Positions 24,777 to 33,666 of a stretch of 64,000 bases of DNA are shown piece after piece (positions within the stretch are counted from its first letter, which is position 1; the number at the start of each line of letters is the position of its first letter). The DNA lies in NCBI GenBank assembly GCA_937915545.1, contig CALGIJ010000001.1, positions 1 to 64,000 on the forward strand. Reading direction: 5' to 3'. Made by a program: the position numbers and the translations under genes. The notes under the pieces are model-generated. The model had not been told where the DNA came from. It was given only the letters and a program-made list of their open reading frames with translations, and did no database searches. This DNA is from an uncultured Desulfobacterales bacterium. GTDB taxonomy: Bacteria; Desulfobacterota; Desulfobulbia; Desulfobulbales; Desulfocapsaceae.

Positions 24777-26408
24777 CTAGGAGCGCTGACTGACCGAGTT
24801 GTCGCCAACCTGGCGAAAATCGTAGGGAAAGTCCATGATCTCCGGCCTGTCGACGAAGTTGTGCACCGGCGGCGGCGAAGGCACCCGCCACTCCAGGGTG
24901 GTCGCCCCCCAGGGGTCGGCAGGGGCGGGGACGCGGTGGCGCAGGCTGGCCAGGAGGTTGACGAACATCATCACCAGACCGATGCACAGCAGGTAGCCGC
25001 CGAACCCGGCGAGGAAGTTGCCGGTCTCGTACTGGGGCAGGTAGTCGTAGTAGCGACGCGGCATGCCCTGCAGACCGAGAATCAGCATCGGCACATAATG
25101 AAAGAGAAAACCGACTGCCGTCAGCACCGCCCCGATGTAGGCGGAGCGGAAGGGGTACATGACGCCGAACATCTTCGGCCACCAGTAGTGCAAGGCGGCA
25201 AGGAAGGCGAAGCCGGTGCCGCCGAACATGACGAAGTGGAAGTGGGCGACGACGAAGTGCGTGTCGTGCACGTGGATGTCGGTGCCCACCGCCCCGAGCA
25301 CCAGCCCGGTCAAGCCGCCGACGCTGAACAGATAGATGAAGATCAGCGAAAGCAGGAGCGGCGGGGTCATCTCGATGGAGCCTTTGTACATTGTCGCCAC
25401 CCAGGAAAAGACCTTGACCGCCGAGGGGATGGCGACGAGGAAGGTGAGCAGCGAGAAGACGAACACCGAGACATCGCTCATGCCGCTGGTGTACATGTGG
25501 TGCGCCCACACCAGCGAGCCGGCGATGGCGATGCCCATCGACGACCAGACGATGGCCTTGTAGCCGAAGATCGACTTGCGCGAAAAGACCGGGATGATCT
25601 CCGAAACCACCCCCATGCCGGGGAGGATCATGATATACACCGCCGGGTGAGAGTACATCCAGAAGAGATGCTGGTAGAGGATGGGGTCGCCGCCCCTGGT
25701 CGGGTCGAAGAGGCCGATGGAGAGCAGGCGTTCCATGACCACCAGCACGAAGGTAATGGAGATGACCGGGGTGGCGAGGATCTGCACCCAGGCGGTGGCG
25801 TAGAGCGACCAGGTGAAGAGCGGGATCTGCATCAGCCCCATGCGCTTGTCGCGCATGCGGTGGAAGGTGGTGACGAAGTTGAGCCCGGTGAGCATCGACG
25901 ACATGCCGAGGATGAAAGCGGCGGAGACGGTGAGGCCGACGTTGGAACTATTCTGTACGCTGAAGGGCACGTAGAAGGTCCAGCCGGTGTCGGGGAAGCC
26001 GTCGCCGGTGAACAGGGCCACCAGGGCGAAGATGCCGCCAAACATGAACAGGTACCAGCTGAAGAGGTTGAGCCGGGGGAAGAAGACGTCGTCCGTGCCC
26101 AGCTGGATGGGCAGGAAGAAATTGCCGAAGATGGCCGGAATGGCTGGAATGACGAAGAGGAAGATCATGATCACCCCATGCAGGGTGAACAAGGAGTTGT
26201 ACATCCCCGGGCCCATGATGGTGCGCCCCTGGCTCATCAGCTCGGTGCGGATGAGCAGGCCGATGACCATGGCGACGACGAACCAGAAAAGGACCACATA
26301 GAGGTACATCAGGCCGAGGCGCTTGTGGTCATGGGTCAGTAACCAGGCCTTGATGCCGGTCAGGCCGGGCGGTGACGATTGCGTAAAAAAGGATGGGGTC
26401 GCGGTCAT
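24777..26408 (-). CDS. coxA: Cytochrome c oxidase subunit I (A2-type)
   Basis: A 543-residue, 12-helix catalytic subunit holding heme a and the heme a3-CuB site. The CuB motif reads MYSHPAVYIMILPGMG near residue 255. Its YSHP form, instead of GHPEVY, marks the A2 subgroup, where Tyr-Ser replaces the D-channel glutamate. Other ligands are in WAHHMYTSG and HDTHFVVAHFHFVMFGG. It reduces oxygen to water with proton pumping. It is the third gene of an operon headed by a DOMON protein and SCO1. Confidence 0.95.
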   Translation of the reverse strand: MTATPSFFTQSSPPGLTGIKAWLLTHDHKRLGLMYLYVVLFWFVVAMVIGLLIRTELMSQGRTIMGPGMYNSLFTLHGVIMIFLFVIPAIPAIFGNFFLPIQLGTDDVFFPRLNLFSWYLFMFGGIFALVALFTGDGFPDTGWTFYVPFSVQNSSNVGLTVSAAFILGMSSMLTGLNFVTTFHRMRDKRMGLMQIPLFTWSLYATAWVQILATPVISITFVLVVMERLLSIGLFDPTRGGDPILYQHLFWMYSHPAVYIMILPGMGVVSEIIPVFSRKSIFGYKAIVWSSMGIAIAGSLVWAHHMYTSGMSDVSVFVFSLLTFLVAIPSAVKVFSWVATMYKGSIEMTPPLLLSLIFIYLFSVGGLTGLVLGAVGTDIHVHDTHFVVAHFHFVMFGGTGFAFLAALHYWWPKMFGVMYPFRSAYIGAVLTAVGFLFHYVPMLILGLQGMPRRYYDYLPQYETGNFLAGFGGYLLCIGLVMMFVNLLASLRHRVPAPADPWGATTLEWRVPSPPPVHNFVDRPEIMDFPYDFRQVGDNSVSQRS

Positions 26409-26420
26409 GGAGATATCCCG

Positions 26421-27296
26421 TCAAGACTGTTCATTGCCATTGGCAGCCGCCCGTGCCGGCCGCCCTCTGCGTCTATAGTAGAGAAAAACCGCCCCGAGCG
26501 CCACGGTGAAAACCGCCAGGACGATGATTTTCACCATTTCGAATATCGACGTGCCACCGCCATGGGGGTCGTAGTTGAAACAAAAGCCGAGCAGGCGCTT
26601 GACCGACATCATCGGCGTGCCTTCGGCGGCCGCGGCCAGGGCCAGATCGATGTCGCCGGCGAGAAAGCTGCCGTAGACATAGCGAATGATCTTGCCATCC
26701 CCGGCCAGAACGATGAGCGCCGCCGGGTGGATGAAGGTCTCGTCGTCGACCTTCTCGAAACGAAAGCCGACCCCGTCGGTGGCTCTTTTGATGGACCCGG
26801 CATCGCCGGTGAGAAATTGCCACTCCTTCTCCGGCCAGCCCTCGGGGAGGATTTTGACATAATTGTTCTTGGCGGCGGCGGCGTCCTTGGGGCCCTCCAC
26901 GTCGTTGAAGCTCAGGGCGATAACCTGGTAGTCGATCCCCGGCAGGGCGCGCAGGCCGCCCAAGGCCACGGCGAGGTTGGCGAGGTTTTTGCTGCAGATG
27001 TTGGGGCAATAGAAGTAGATGGGCAGAAACAGCGTCGGGCGGTCGATGAGCTCGTCGAGTCGCACCCGGCGCCCTTCCTCGTCGACGAACTCCGTGTCCA
27101 GCGGCAGATACTCGCCGATCTTCTCCACCACCCAGGAGGAGGCATCGTCCTGACCGGAACCCTGCAGGAGCCCTTTGGTGGCCTCGAGCAGACCCCCGCC
27201 GCGGTCTTCGCCAGCGGCGGGGGCAATGCTCAGGACAAGCACCAGCGCCAGCGCCGCGAAGAGGGCGGTCTGGCGCGGAAAAGTGCTCACGGGCAC
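26421..27296 (-). CDS. SCO1/SenC family copper chaperone, C-terminally anchored
   Basis: A 291-residue protein with an N-terminal signal segment (about residues 8-28), a thioredoxin-like SCO domain and a C-terminal membrane helix (about 255-277). The copper ligands are the C-x-x-x-C motif FYCPNICSK and a later His in DETFIHPAA. SCO proteins deliver copper to the CuA site of CoxB. The C-terminal anchor differs from the usual N-terminal one. It lies 12 bases upstream of coxA. Confidence 0.9.
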   Translation of the reverse strand: MPVSTFPRQTALFAALALVLVLSIAPAAGEDRGGGLLEATKGLLQGSGQDDASSWVVEKIGEYLPLDTEFVDEEGRRVRLDELIDRPTLFLPIYFYCPNICSKNLANLAVALGGLRALPGIDYQVIALSFNDVEGPKDAAAAKNNYVKILPEGWPEKEWQFLTGDAGSIKRATDGVGFRFEKVDDETFIHPAALIVLAGDGKIIRYVYGSFLAGDIDLALAAAAEGTPMMSVKRLLGFCFNYDPHGGGTSIFEMVKIIVLAVFTVALGAVFLYYRRRGRPARAAANGNEQS

Positions 27297-27299
27297 GTC

Positions 27300-27848
27300 C
27301 TACTTGGCCTTCTGTGAGGCTCCTGTGGCCAGGTTGACCTTCAGGGCCGTGCGGAAATTATGCTTGGTCTTGAAACTGTCGCGACCGCCACCATAGGCCA
27401 GCAGGACAACGTTTTCACCACCGCCGTCGATGGCCCCATCTTGTTTGTCGGCCGATTTGAGCGGCATGGTGAATTCGATGGTGGTCACCCCGCCACTCTC
27501 ACTGCCACCCACCAGGGTGACGTCATTGCTGCCGCCCCTGCTCTCGTCTGCGACATGGGATGTCTCGGAGTCGCCGAACTCGTCGGTGATGGTCGCTTTA
27601 CCGTCCTTGACATAGCCGAGGACAAAGTTGGCGTCCTTCATCTCCTTACTGGGGTTGAAGCCCACTCCCACCCAGCCCTCGGTCTGGGCGCTGATCTTCA
27701 CCGCCAGGTTGGCCCCGTCGACCTTCCAGGCGAAGGTCATTTTCTGTTCCTTGATCTCGTGATCGTACTGCGCCGCCACGACCGCGTTCGCCGTCAACAG
27801 CATCATCCCCATGCCCGCCAGGGCACCGCACCATGCTTTTGCTCGCAT
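27300..27848 (-). CDS. Secreted DOMON domain protein
   Basis: A 182-residue protein from the ATG at 27848, with AAGGAG about five bases upstream. A signal peptide ending near VVAAQ is followed by a single DOMON beta-sandwich: TFAWKVDGANLAVKISAQTEGWVGVGFNPSKEMKDANFVLGY. DOMON domains bind heme or sugars. The conserved pattern WVGVGFNP with an alternative axial Met (KEMKDA) suggests heme binding, by inference. It is first in the oxidase operon, 3 bases before SCO1, so it may take part in periplasmic electron transfer. Confidence 0.8.
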   Translation of the reverse strand: MRAKAWCGALAGMGMMLLTANAVVAAQYDHEIKEQKMTFAWKVDGANLAVKISAQTEGWVGVGFNPSKEMKDANFVLGYVKDGKATITDEFGDSETSHVADESRGGSNDVTLVGGSESGGVTTIEFTMPLKSADKQDGAIDGGGENVVLLAYGGGRDSFKTKHNFRTALKVNLATGASQKAK

Positions 27849-28193
27849 ATCATCTCCTTGTTCGTTGATTACCGGTGAAGCTGCGGCCAGCATATCATAT
27901 CCTGGACACTCAGCATACCCGGCGATTTTCAGTGCAACCTCTTTCAGCTGGGAAAATGTAGCACAGACTGGCACTCATGGAAAGCGGCTAGCTCCCTTTT
28001 CTACTGTTACGATATGCTAATGAGAATTTTTTCCATCTGGCTCAGGAAAAGATTTGCGACGCCAGTCAAAGGTGCTTATTCTATTGGCCGTTGACAAACA
28101 GCGGCCGTGCCCCGGCCGTCCAGCAGCGGCCCCGCGGCCCCTGTGGCGGCGATGCGGCGGCAAACCCCACAACACCATCGAGGAGGAAAACGA
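27849..28193. other. Divergent intergenic region between the oxidase operon and desulfoferrodoxin
   Basis: About 345 bases that should hold promoters for both oxygen-related transcripts. A candidate rightward promoter is TTGCGA (28054-28059) and TATTCT (28077-28082) with a 17-base spacer. No clear leftward pair was found. An AT-rich element GATATGCTAATGAGAATTT near 28011-28029 looks loosely like an iron-regulator site, but it matches the Fur consensus poorly. Confidence 0.35.
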
Positions 28194-28568
28194 ATGGCAA
28201 AGAAACTGGGAGTCTACAAGTGTAACGTGTGCGGCAACATCGTCGAAGTTCTCACCGCTGGCGGCGCCGACATGATGTGCTGCGGACAACCGATGACCCT
28301 GCAGACCGAGAACACCACCGATGCCGCCGTGGAGAAGCATGTCCCCGCTCTGGAGCGCAAGGATGGCGGCTGGCAGGTAACTGTCGGCAGTGTCGAGCAC
28401 CCGATGACCGATGCCCACTTCATCGAGTGGATCGAGCTCTCCTTCGGCAACGCCGTTTACCGGCAGTTCCTCAATCCCGGCGAGAAACCGACCGCCTTCT
28501 TCCCGGTAGCCGGCGATGCGGTCAGCGCCCGCGCCTACTGCAACCTGCACGGCTTGTGGAAGAAGTAG
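28194..28568 (+). CDS. dfx: Desulfoferrodoxin (superoxide reductase)
   Basis: A 124-residue two-iron superoxide reductase from the ATG at 28194, with GAGGAGG seven to ten bases upstream. The N-terminal desulforedoxin-like centre has Cys10, Cys13, Cys29 and Cys30. The catalytic Fe centre has His49, His69, His75, Cys116 and His119 with Lys48, exactly the Desulfovibrio pattern. It reduces superoxide to hydrogen peroxide, receiving electrons from rubredoxin. It is divergent from the oxidase operon. Confidence 0.95.
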   Translation: MAKKLGVYKCNVCGNIVEVLTAGGADMMCCGQPMTLQTENTTDAAVEKHVPALERKDGGWQVTVGSVEHPMTDAHFIEWIELSFGNAVYRQFLNPGEKPTAFFPVAGDAVSARAYCNLHGLWKK

Positions 28569-28582
28569 CCTCCCCGCTTCAG

Positions 28583-28609
28583 CCGCCGGGCGCCACTGGC
28601 GTCCGGCGG
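28583..28609 (+). terminator. GC-rich hairpin after desulfoferrodoxin
   Basis: Stem CCGCCGGGCGCC / GGCGTCCGGCGG with one G-U pair and a 3-base loop, about 15 bases after the stop. It lacks a clear U-run, so intrinsic termination is uncertain. Confidence 0.4.
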
Positions 28610-28715
28610 AATTCTCCGCTCCCCCATCCTCACCTCATCACCCCGCCCCTCACCTGCAAGGAACCGTGGACACAGAGGGTATACGCTACCCCTCGCTGTC
28701 TCTACGGCAGGCTTC

Positions 28716-28744
28716 TTGACAAGCCGCCGCGACAAACGTAGTTT
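28716..28744 (+). promoter_or_regulatory. Candidate promoter of the fumarase gene
   Basis: TTGACA (28716-28721) and TAGTTT (28739-28744) with a 17-base spacer, about 65 bases before the coding start. The -35 is perfect and the -10 is weak. Confidence 0.4.
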
Positions 28745-28808
28745 CTGACGAAGGAAAGTACGGTTTTCCTCCCACTCCAGGGAATCGCCACCGACAAGGG
28801 GGTGCACG

Positions 28809-30185
28809 ATGGCAGGAAGAAAGTTTCGCAAGGAAGCAGACAGCATGGGCGAGGTGGAAATCCCCCTCGAGGCCCTCTACGGCCCGCAGACGCAACGCGC
28901 CATCAATAATTTCAGATTCACCGCAAAGCCGCTGCCCTGGACTTTCATTGAAACCCTGCTCGAGATCAAGTCCGCCGCCGCCACCGCCAACCGGCGCCTC
29001 GGTCTGCTTGACGCCGAAAAGGCGACAGCTATCGAGGAAGCGGTGGCCTATCTCCTCGCCAACATGGCGGTTGCACACTTCCCCCTCACTGCCTATCAGA
29101 CCGGCTCGGGCACCAGCACCAACATGAATGTCAACGAGGTCATTGTCAGCATGGCGCGCGGCAAAGGCGTGAGCCTCTCCGCCAACGACCATGTCAACCT
29201 CGGCCAGAGCAGCAACGACGTCATCCCCAGTGCCATCTCCCTCACCGCCGCCAAAATGGTCAAGAATCGGCTGAGGTCTAGCATCCCCCCCCTCGCCGAC
29301 GGCATCCGCGAGTTCGCCTCCCATCATCACGCGGTGATCAAGACCGGCCGCACCCACCTCATGGACGCCCTGCCCATCCGCCTGGAAGCGGAAATGGAGG
29401 CCTGGGCGGCCCAGCTCGACGAAAGCATGCAGCGCCTCGAGGGCTGCCTGCCTCGTCTCGCCCGCCTGCCCCTCGGCGGCACAGCGGTGGGTTCGGGCGT
29501 CAATTGCCACCCCGATTTTTCCACACTGGTGTTGGGTCTACTCTCGGCGAGCACCGGCATCCCCTGCAGCATCGCCCCGTCCCGCTATAAGAACATCGCC
29601 TCCCTCGACACGATTGTGGAACTCTCCGGGCATCTTAAGGCAGGGGCCATGGCGATCAACAAGATCGCTGAAGACCTGCGCTGGATGAACTCCGGGCCAT
29701 TCTCCGGTCTGGCCGAGATACGCCTGCCCGCCCTGCAGCCAGGCTCGTCGATCATGCCGGCCAAGGTCAACCCAGTGATCCCCGAGGCGGTGCGTATGGC
29801 CTGCGCGCAGATCGTCGGCAACGACGCCACCCTCACCCTGGCCGGCATGGGCGGTAATTTTCAGCTCAACACCATGCTGCCCCTTGCCACGCAGAAGATC
29901 GTCGAATCCATCGAGCTCCTTGCCGACAGCGCGGTCGCCCTTCACGAAAAGGCGATCCGGGGCATGGTGATCAACGAGGAGGCTTGCCGCAAGGCGCTGT
30001 CCCGTAACCCGATCATCGCCACCGCCCTCAACCCGCGCCTCGGCTACCTGCGCGTCGCGGAAATCGTCACAAAGGCCCAGGATGAAGACCGCCCCATCCT
30101 TGAGGTGGCGGCGGAGCTCACTGATATCAGCCGCGAAGAGCTGGAACGTCTTCTCGACCCGACCCGCCTCGCCGACGGAGGCTGA
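28809..30185 (+). CDS. fumC: Class II fumarate hydratase (fumarase/aspartase superfamily)
   Basis: A 458-residue lyase that interconverts fumarate and malate. It has TGSGTSTNMNVNEVI near residue 97, KTGRTHLMDALPI, LPLGGTAVGSG, and the superfamily signature GSSIMPAKVNP near residue 315. Length and the first motif favour FumC. Some motifs (PAKVNPVIPEAV, IVGND) resemble aspartate ammonia-lyase, so substrate choice is not fully certain. It stands alone, converging with a glycosyltransferase gene 9 bases away. Confidence 0.8.
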   Translation: MAGRKFRKEADSMGEVEIPLEALYGPQTQRAINNFRFTAKPLPWTFIETLLEIKSAAATANRRLGLLDAEKATAIEEAVAYLLANMAVAHFPLTAYQTGSGTSTNMNVNEVIVSMARGKGVSLSANDHVNLGQSSNDVIPSAISLTAAKMVKNRLRSSIPPLADGIREFASHHHAVIKTGRTHLMDALPIRLEAEMEAWAAQLDESMQRLEGCLPRLARLPLGGTAVGSGVNCHPDFSTLVLGLLSASTGIPCSIAPSRYKNIASLDTIVELSGHLKAGAMAINKIAEDLRWMNSGPFSGLAEIRLPALQPGSSIMPAKVNPVIPEAVRMACAQIVGNDATLTLAGMGGNFQLNTMLPLATQKIVESIELLADSAVALHEKAIRGMVINEEACRKALSRNPIIATALNPRLGYLRVAEIVTKAQDEDRPILEVAAELTDISREELERLLDPTRLADGG

Positions 30186-30194
30186 AAGAGGGTT

Positions 30195-30959
30195 TCAGTG
30201 CGGCGCCCGGCGCCGGCCGAGGCGTCTGTAGGCCAGCCCGGCCAGCTGCTGCAGGTACTGCCACACCACGCGCCGGGTCATCTTCGACTCGCCATAGTCG
30301 CGGTCGCGGAACTCGATGGGCACCTCCAGCACCCGCAGGCGTCGGTGGTACTCGGCAAGTACCGCCAGGGCGATCTTAAAACCGGGCACTGGCCCGGGCA
30401 GCGAGAGCAGCATCTCGCGGCGGAGGGCGAAGAAGCCGGCCAGAGGGTCCTTGACATCGCAGAAGAAGAGGGCGGGCAGGGTGGCCAGGCGGGAGGAGAG
30501 CTTGCGCGCCAGAGGCCAGTCGGGCATCGATCCGCCGGCCACATACCTGCTGCCCAGCACCATGTCGCAGCGCCCGTGGAGCAGCGGCTCGAGCAGTTCA
30601 GGGATCTTTTCCGGCGGGTGGCTGAGGTCGGCATCCATCACCACCACCCATGGCGCCTCGCTGGCTGCCGCCCCGGCGAGCACCGCCCCGGCGAGCCCGG
30701 TGTTGATATCGCGGCAGAGCAGCCGCACCGGCCCGCGCTCCCGCCAGGAGAGCACCTTGTCGCAGGTGCGGTCGGCCGAGGCGGAGTCGACGAAGAGCAC
30801 GTCGCAGAAGAGGGGGCACCCAGCCAGCACCGGCAGCAGCCGCTGCAGCAGGAGATCGACGTTCCCTTCCTCGTTGAGGGTCGGCACGATGACTGTCACC
30901 GCTGCCCTGCCCTCCCCCCGCTGGCTGTCCCCCGTCAAGGGCTGGTCCGCATCCGCCAT
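30195..30959 (-). CDS. Glycosyltransferase family 2, polyprenol-phosphate mannosyltransferase-like
   Basis: A 254-residue GT-A enzyme with VIVPTLNEEGNVDLLL, DSASADRT, the metal-binding VVMDADLSHPPEKIPEL, and LGSRYVAGGS. These match the DPM1-like group that loads a sugar onto polyprenyl phosphate. There is no C-terminal membrane region. It lies 7 bases downstream of the MBL-fold hydrolase on the same strand. Confidence 0.82.
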   Translation of the reverse strand: MADADQPLTGDSQRGEGRAAVTVIVPTLNEEGNVDLLLQRLLPVLAGCPLFCDVLFVDSASADRTCDKVLSWRERGPVRLLCRDINTGLAGAVLAGAAASEAPWVVVMDADLSHPPEKIPELLEPLLHGRCDMVLGSRYVAGGSMPDWPLARKLSSRLATLPALFFCDVKDPLAGFFALRREMLLSLPGPVPGFKIALAVLAEYHRRLRVLEVPIEFRDRDYGESKMTRRVVWQYLQQLAGLAYRRLGRRRAPH

Positions 30960-30966
30960 ATCCCGC

Positions 30967-31692
30967 TCACCCCGCCATGCGTTTGAGGGACAGCTCGTGC
31001 AGGGGGAGGATCACCGCCCCCATGCCCTTGATCTTCTGGATCGAGTCCCAGGCGGTTATGGCATCGAGGTGCACGCCGGGGCAGACTGCCGGCCCATGGG
31101 CGGGGAAGTTTTCGGCGTTGCAGCAGAAACCGGTGATCACCGCCGGTCCCTCGCCGGTTTCGACGCGGACCGAGAGGCCACCGGGGCTATGGCCGGGGGA
31201 ATGGATCACGGAAATGCCGGGGGCGATCTCCGCACCATCGGCAACGGTGACGAAGTCGATCCCTTCGATGAAATATGCGTCGTAGCGGTGGTCGATGGGA
31301 TGGGGGTGCTGGCAGAAGCTGATCTCGCTGTCATGAGCATAGAACCTGGCGCGATGGAAGAGGCCGTTGTTGCCGCAGTGGTCGTCATGAAGGTGGGTGA
31401 GGATGACCGTGTCGATATCGTCGACGGTAAGGCTCTCGCCCGCCAGGCAGTCGACGATGGAGCGCGGCACCATGCCAGTCTCCTCGAAGAAGCCGCTGGG
31501 CACGATGAGTTCATTCTCATCGAGTCCGGTGTCGACGAGGATGTTGCGCCCGCCGCCCTGCACCAGAAAGGCCCAGATCGGCAACCAGATACGTTTGCCG
31601 TACCCTTTCTGGTAAGTCATGATCCCCTGATCGGGGTTGCGTACCCCGGTCAACAGCGGGGTGATCGAATAGGTCTGCATACCATCTCCCAT
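30967..31692 (-). CDS. MBL-fold metallo-hydrolase (AHL lactonase-like family)
   Basis: A 241-residue metallo-beta-lactamase-fold hydrolase with the metal motif VILTHLHDDHCGNNGLF near residue 95, a second His in SPGHSPGGL, and ITGFCCN. It resembles the N-acyl homoserine lactonase group, but the true substrate cannot be read from the sequence. It is upstream of the glycosyltransferase, probably in one transcript. Confidence 0.78.
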   Translation of the reverse strand: MGDGMQTYSITPLLTGVRNPDQGIMTYQKGYGKRIWLPIWAFLVQGGGRNILVDTGLDENELIVPSGFFEETGMVPRSIVDCLAGESLTVDDIDTVILTHLHDDHCGNNGLFHRARFYAHDSEISFCQHPHPIDHRYDAYFIEGIDFVTVADGAEIAPGISVIHSPGHSPGGLSVRVETGEGPAVITGFCCNAENFPAHGPAVCPGVHLDAITAWDSIQKIKGMGAVILPLHELSLKRMAG

Positions 31693-31874
31693 CGCGCCTG
31701 GCCCGACGCCGCCGTCGTGGCGACACCTGCCCTTCTTCCCTTGGTATCAAAGAAAAATCGACAAATCAAGAGCTGGCCGGAGTAAACCCTCCTCTGGCTC
31801 TTGGAGACGTTTTTCGTTTTTCCGTGAAACCGAGATTATTTTCGTATTTTTCCGAAATTACCAGAACGATATTC

Positions 31875-31903
31875 TTGACCAGATCTGATTCAGAGAATAT
31901 ATT
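31875..31903 (+). promoter_or_regulatory. Sigma-70-type promoter of the Lrp-family gene
   Basis: TTGACC (31875-31880) and TATATT (31898-31903) with a 17-base spacer, about 25 bases before the start codon. The -10 is centred on the palindrome GAATATATTC (31895-31904), a possible operator for autoregulation. AGGAGGAA at 31913-31920 is the ribosome binding site. Confidence 0.7.
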
Positions 31904-31927
31904 CATGCCCTCAGGAGGAACAAGGGA

Positions 31928-32392
31928 ATGTTGGACAGCATCAGCATGGAGATCCTCAAGATTCTCCAGGAAAAGGCGCGGATCCCCAATATCGAGGTAT
32001 CCCGCCAGGTGGGTCTCGCCCCCTCGGCGGTGCTCGAGCGCATCCGCAAGATGGAGAAGCAGGGGATTATCGACGGCTACGAGGTACGTCTCAACCCGCA
32101 GCGCTTCCGCTTCGCCCAGGTGGCCTTCGTCCACGTGCGCACGACGGCGGCGGCCCGGGAGGCGGTCGGCCATGCCCTCAGCCTGATGGGCGAGGTGCAG
32201 GAGATCCACTTCGTCGCCGGCGACGACTGTTACCTCATCAAGGTTCGCACCGCCGACACCCTGTCCTTGCACACCTTCCTCGGCGAGCGCCTCGCCACTA
32301 TTCCCGGCGTGCTCTCCACCTCCACCGAAACCGTACTGGCGACGATCAAGGAAACCAGCCGCATCCCCCTTCCGGAACACTTCAAGGACTGA
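31928..32392 (+). CDS. Lrp/AsnC family transcriptional regulator
   Basis: A 154-residue regulator with an N-terminal winged helix-turn-helix (ILKILQEKARIPNIEVSRQVGLAPSAVLERIRKMEKQGII) and a C-terminal RAM ligand-binding domain (FVHVRTTAAAREAV, EIHFVAGDDCYLIKVR). Family members sense amino acids and often control adjacent amino-acid genes. It lies 5 bases upstream of the decarboxylase gene, which may belong to its regulon. Confidence 0.92.
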   Translation: MLDSISMEILKILQEKARIPNIEVSRQVGLAPSAVLERIRKMEKQGIIDGYEVRLNPQRFRFAQVAFVHVRTTAAAREAVGHALSLMGEVQEIHFVAGDDCYLIKVRTADTLSLHTFLGERLATIPGVLSTSTETVLATIKETSRIPLPEHFKD

Positions 32393-32397
32393 CTACC

Positions 32398-33654
32398 ATG
32401 CCGATGCCCGAGACCTTCAAACAGCGACTCTTTCCCCTCCTGCCCTCCATCGCCGCCCACTACGGGACGCCCTTTCATATCTATGACGAGCAGGGCATCC
32501 GCGACACCGGCCGGCGTCTCAAGGAGGCCTTTGCCGGCGTGGCCCGCTTCCGCGAATACTATGCGGTCAAGGCCCTGCCCAACCCCCGCGTCCTGGCGCT
32601 CATGGCCGACATGGGTTTTGGCTTCGACTGCAGTTCCATCGCCGAGCTGCGCCTCAGCCGCCGCATCGGAGCGCGCGGCGAGGATATCATGTTCACCTCC
32701 AACAACACCAGCGCCGAGGACTTCCGCGAGGCGGCCGCCGAAGGCGGTTCGATCCTCAACCTCGACGACATCAGCCTCCTCCCCAAAGTGCCGGAAATGC
32801 CGTCGCTGATCTGTTTCCGCTACAACCCCGGGGAACGGCGCAGCGGCAACGAGATCATCGGCAACCCGGTGGAGTCGAAGTACGGGGTCAGCCACGAGCA
32901 GCTGCTTCCCGCCTTCCGCCAGGCTAAGGAGATGGGCGCCAGCCGCTTCGGCCTGCATACCATGCTCGCCTCCAACGAGCTCAACTACCGCTATATGGTG
33001 CAGACCGCCGCCATGCTCCTCGAGCTGGTGGAGGAGATCTCCGCCGAGTTGGGCATCACCTTCGAGTTCGTCAATATCGGTGGCGGCCTCGGCATCCCCT
33101 ACCGGCCCGACGCCCCTGACCTCGACGTGCACACCATGGGCCGGGAAATCGCCGATCTCTTCCAGGCCTTCGCAACCCGCCATGGCTATCAGCCAGCCCT
33201 CTATATGGAAAGCGGCCGCTTCATGACCGGTCCCCACGGCGCCCTGGTGACCACCGCCATCAACCGCAAGGAAATCTATCGCACCTACGTCGGGGTCGAC
33301 GCCTCGATGAGCTCGCTGATGCGCCCCGGCATGTACGGCGCCTACCATCATATCGACGTGGTCGACAAGGACGGCGAGCCAGCGGAGGTGGTCGACGTGG
33401 TCGGCTCGCTGTGCGAGAACAACGACAAGTTCGCCATTCAACGCCCCCTGCCAAGGATCGTCGACGGCGACCTGCTGGTCATCCACGACACCGGCGCCCA
33501 CGGCATCGCCATGGGCTTCAACTACAACGGCAACCTGCGCCCCAAGGAACTGCTCTTGCGCTGCGACGGCACGACCGAGCTGATCCGCCGCGCCGAGACG
33601 GTGGACGACTACTTCGCCACCCTCTCCTTTGCCGCCGACGTCTTTCACCCCTAG
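32398..33654 (+). CDS. Diaminopimelate decarboxylase-family PLP enzyme
   Basis: A 418-residue fold-type III PLP enzyme. The PLP lysine lies in EYYAVKALPNPRVL near residue 60, the phosphate-binding motif is NIGGGLGIPY, and the C-terminal active-site cysteine is in VVGSLCENNDKF. This matches the LysA family, but similar enzymes decarboxylate other amino acids. It follows the Lrp gene by 5 bases and precedes the Nth-ExoIII gene by 12. Confidence 0.8.
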   Translation: MPMPETFKQRLFPLLPSIAAHYGTPFHIYDEQGIRDTGRRLKEAFAGVARFREYYAVKALPNPRVLALMADMGFGFDCSSIAELRLSRRIGARGEDIMFTSNNTSAEDFREAAAEGGSILNLDDISLLPKVPEMPSLICFRYNPGERRSGNEIIGNPVESKYGVSHEQLLPAFRQAKEMGASRFGLHTMLASNELNYRYMVQTAAMLLELVEEISAELGITFEFVNIGGGLGIPYRPDAPDLDVHTMGREIADLFQAFATRHGYQPALYMESGRFMTGPHGALVTTAINRKEIYRTYVGVDASMSSLMRPGMYGAYHHIDVVDKDGEPAEVVDVVGSLCENNDKFAIQRPLPRIVDGDLLVIHDTGAHGIAMGFNYNGNLRPKELLLRCDGTTELIRRAETVDDYFATLSFAADVFHP

Positions 33655-33666
33655 GAGGCAGGTCGG

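Noticed and set aside
24651..26342. Long plus-strand open frame opposite coxA/coxC
   Set aside because: It is antisense to clear oxidase subunits, with highly repetitive E/H/D-rich composition and no family motif.
28011..28029. Possible Fur box upstream of desulfoferrodoxin
   Set aside because: Only about six of nineteen positions match the Fur consensus.
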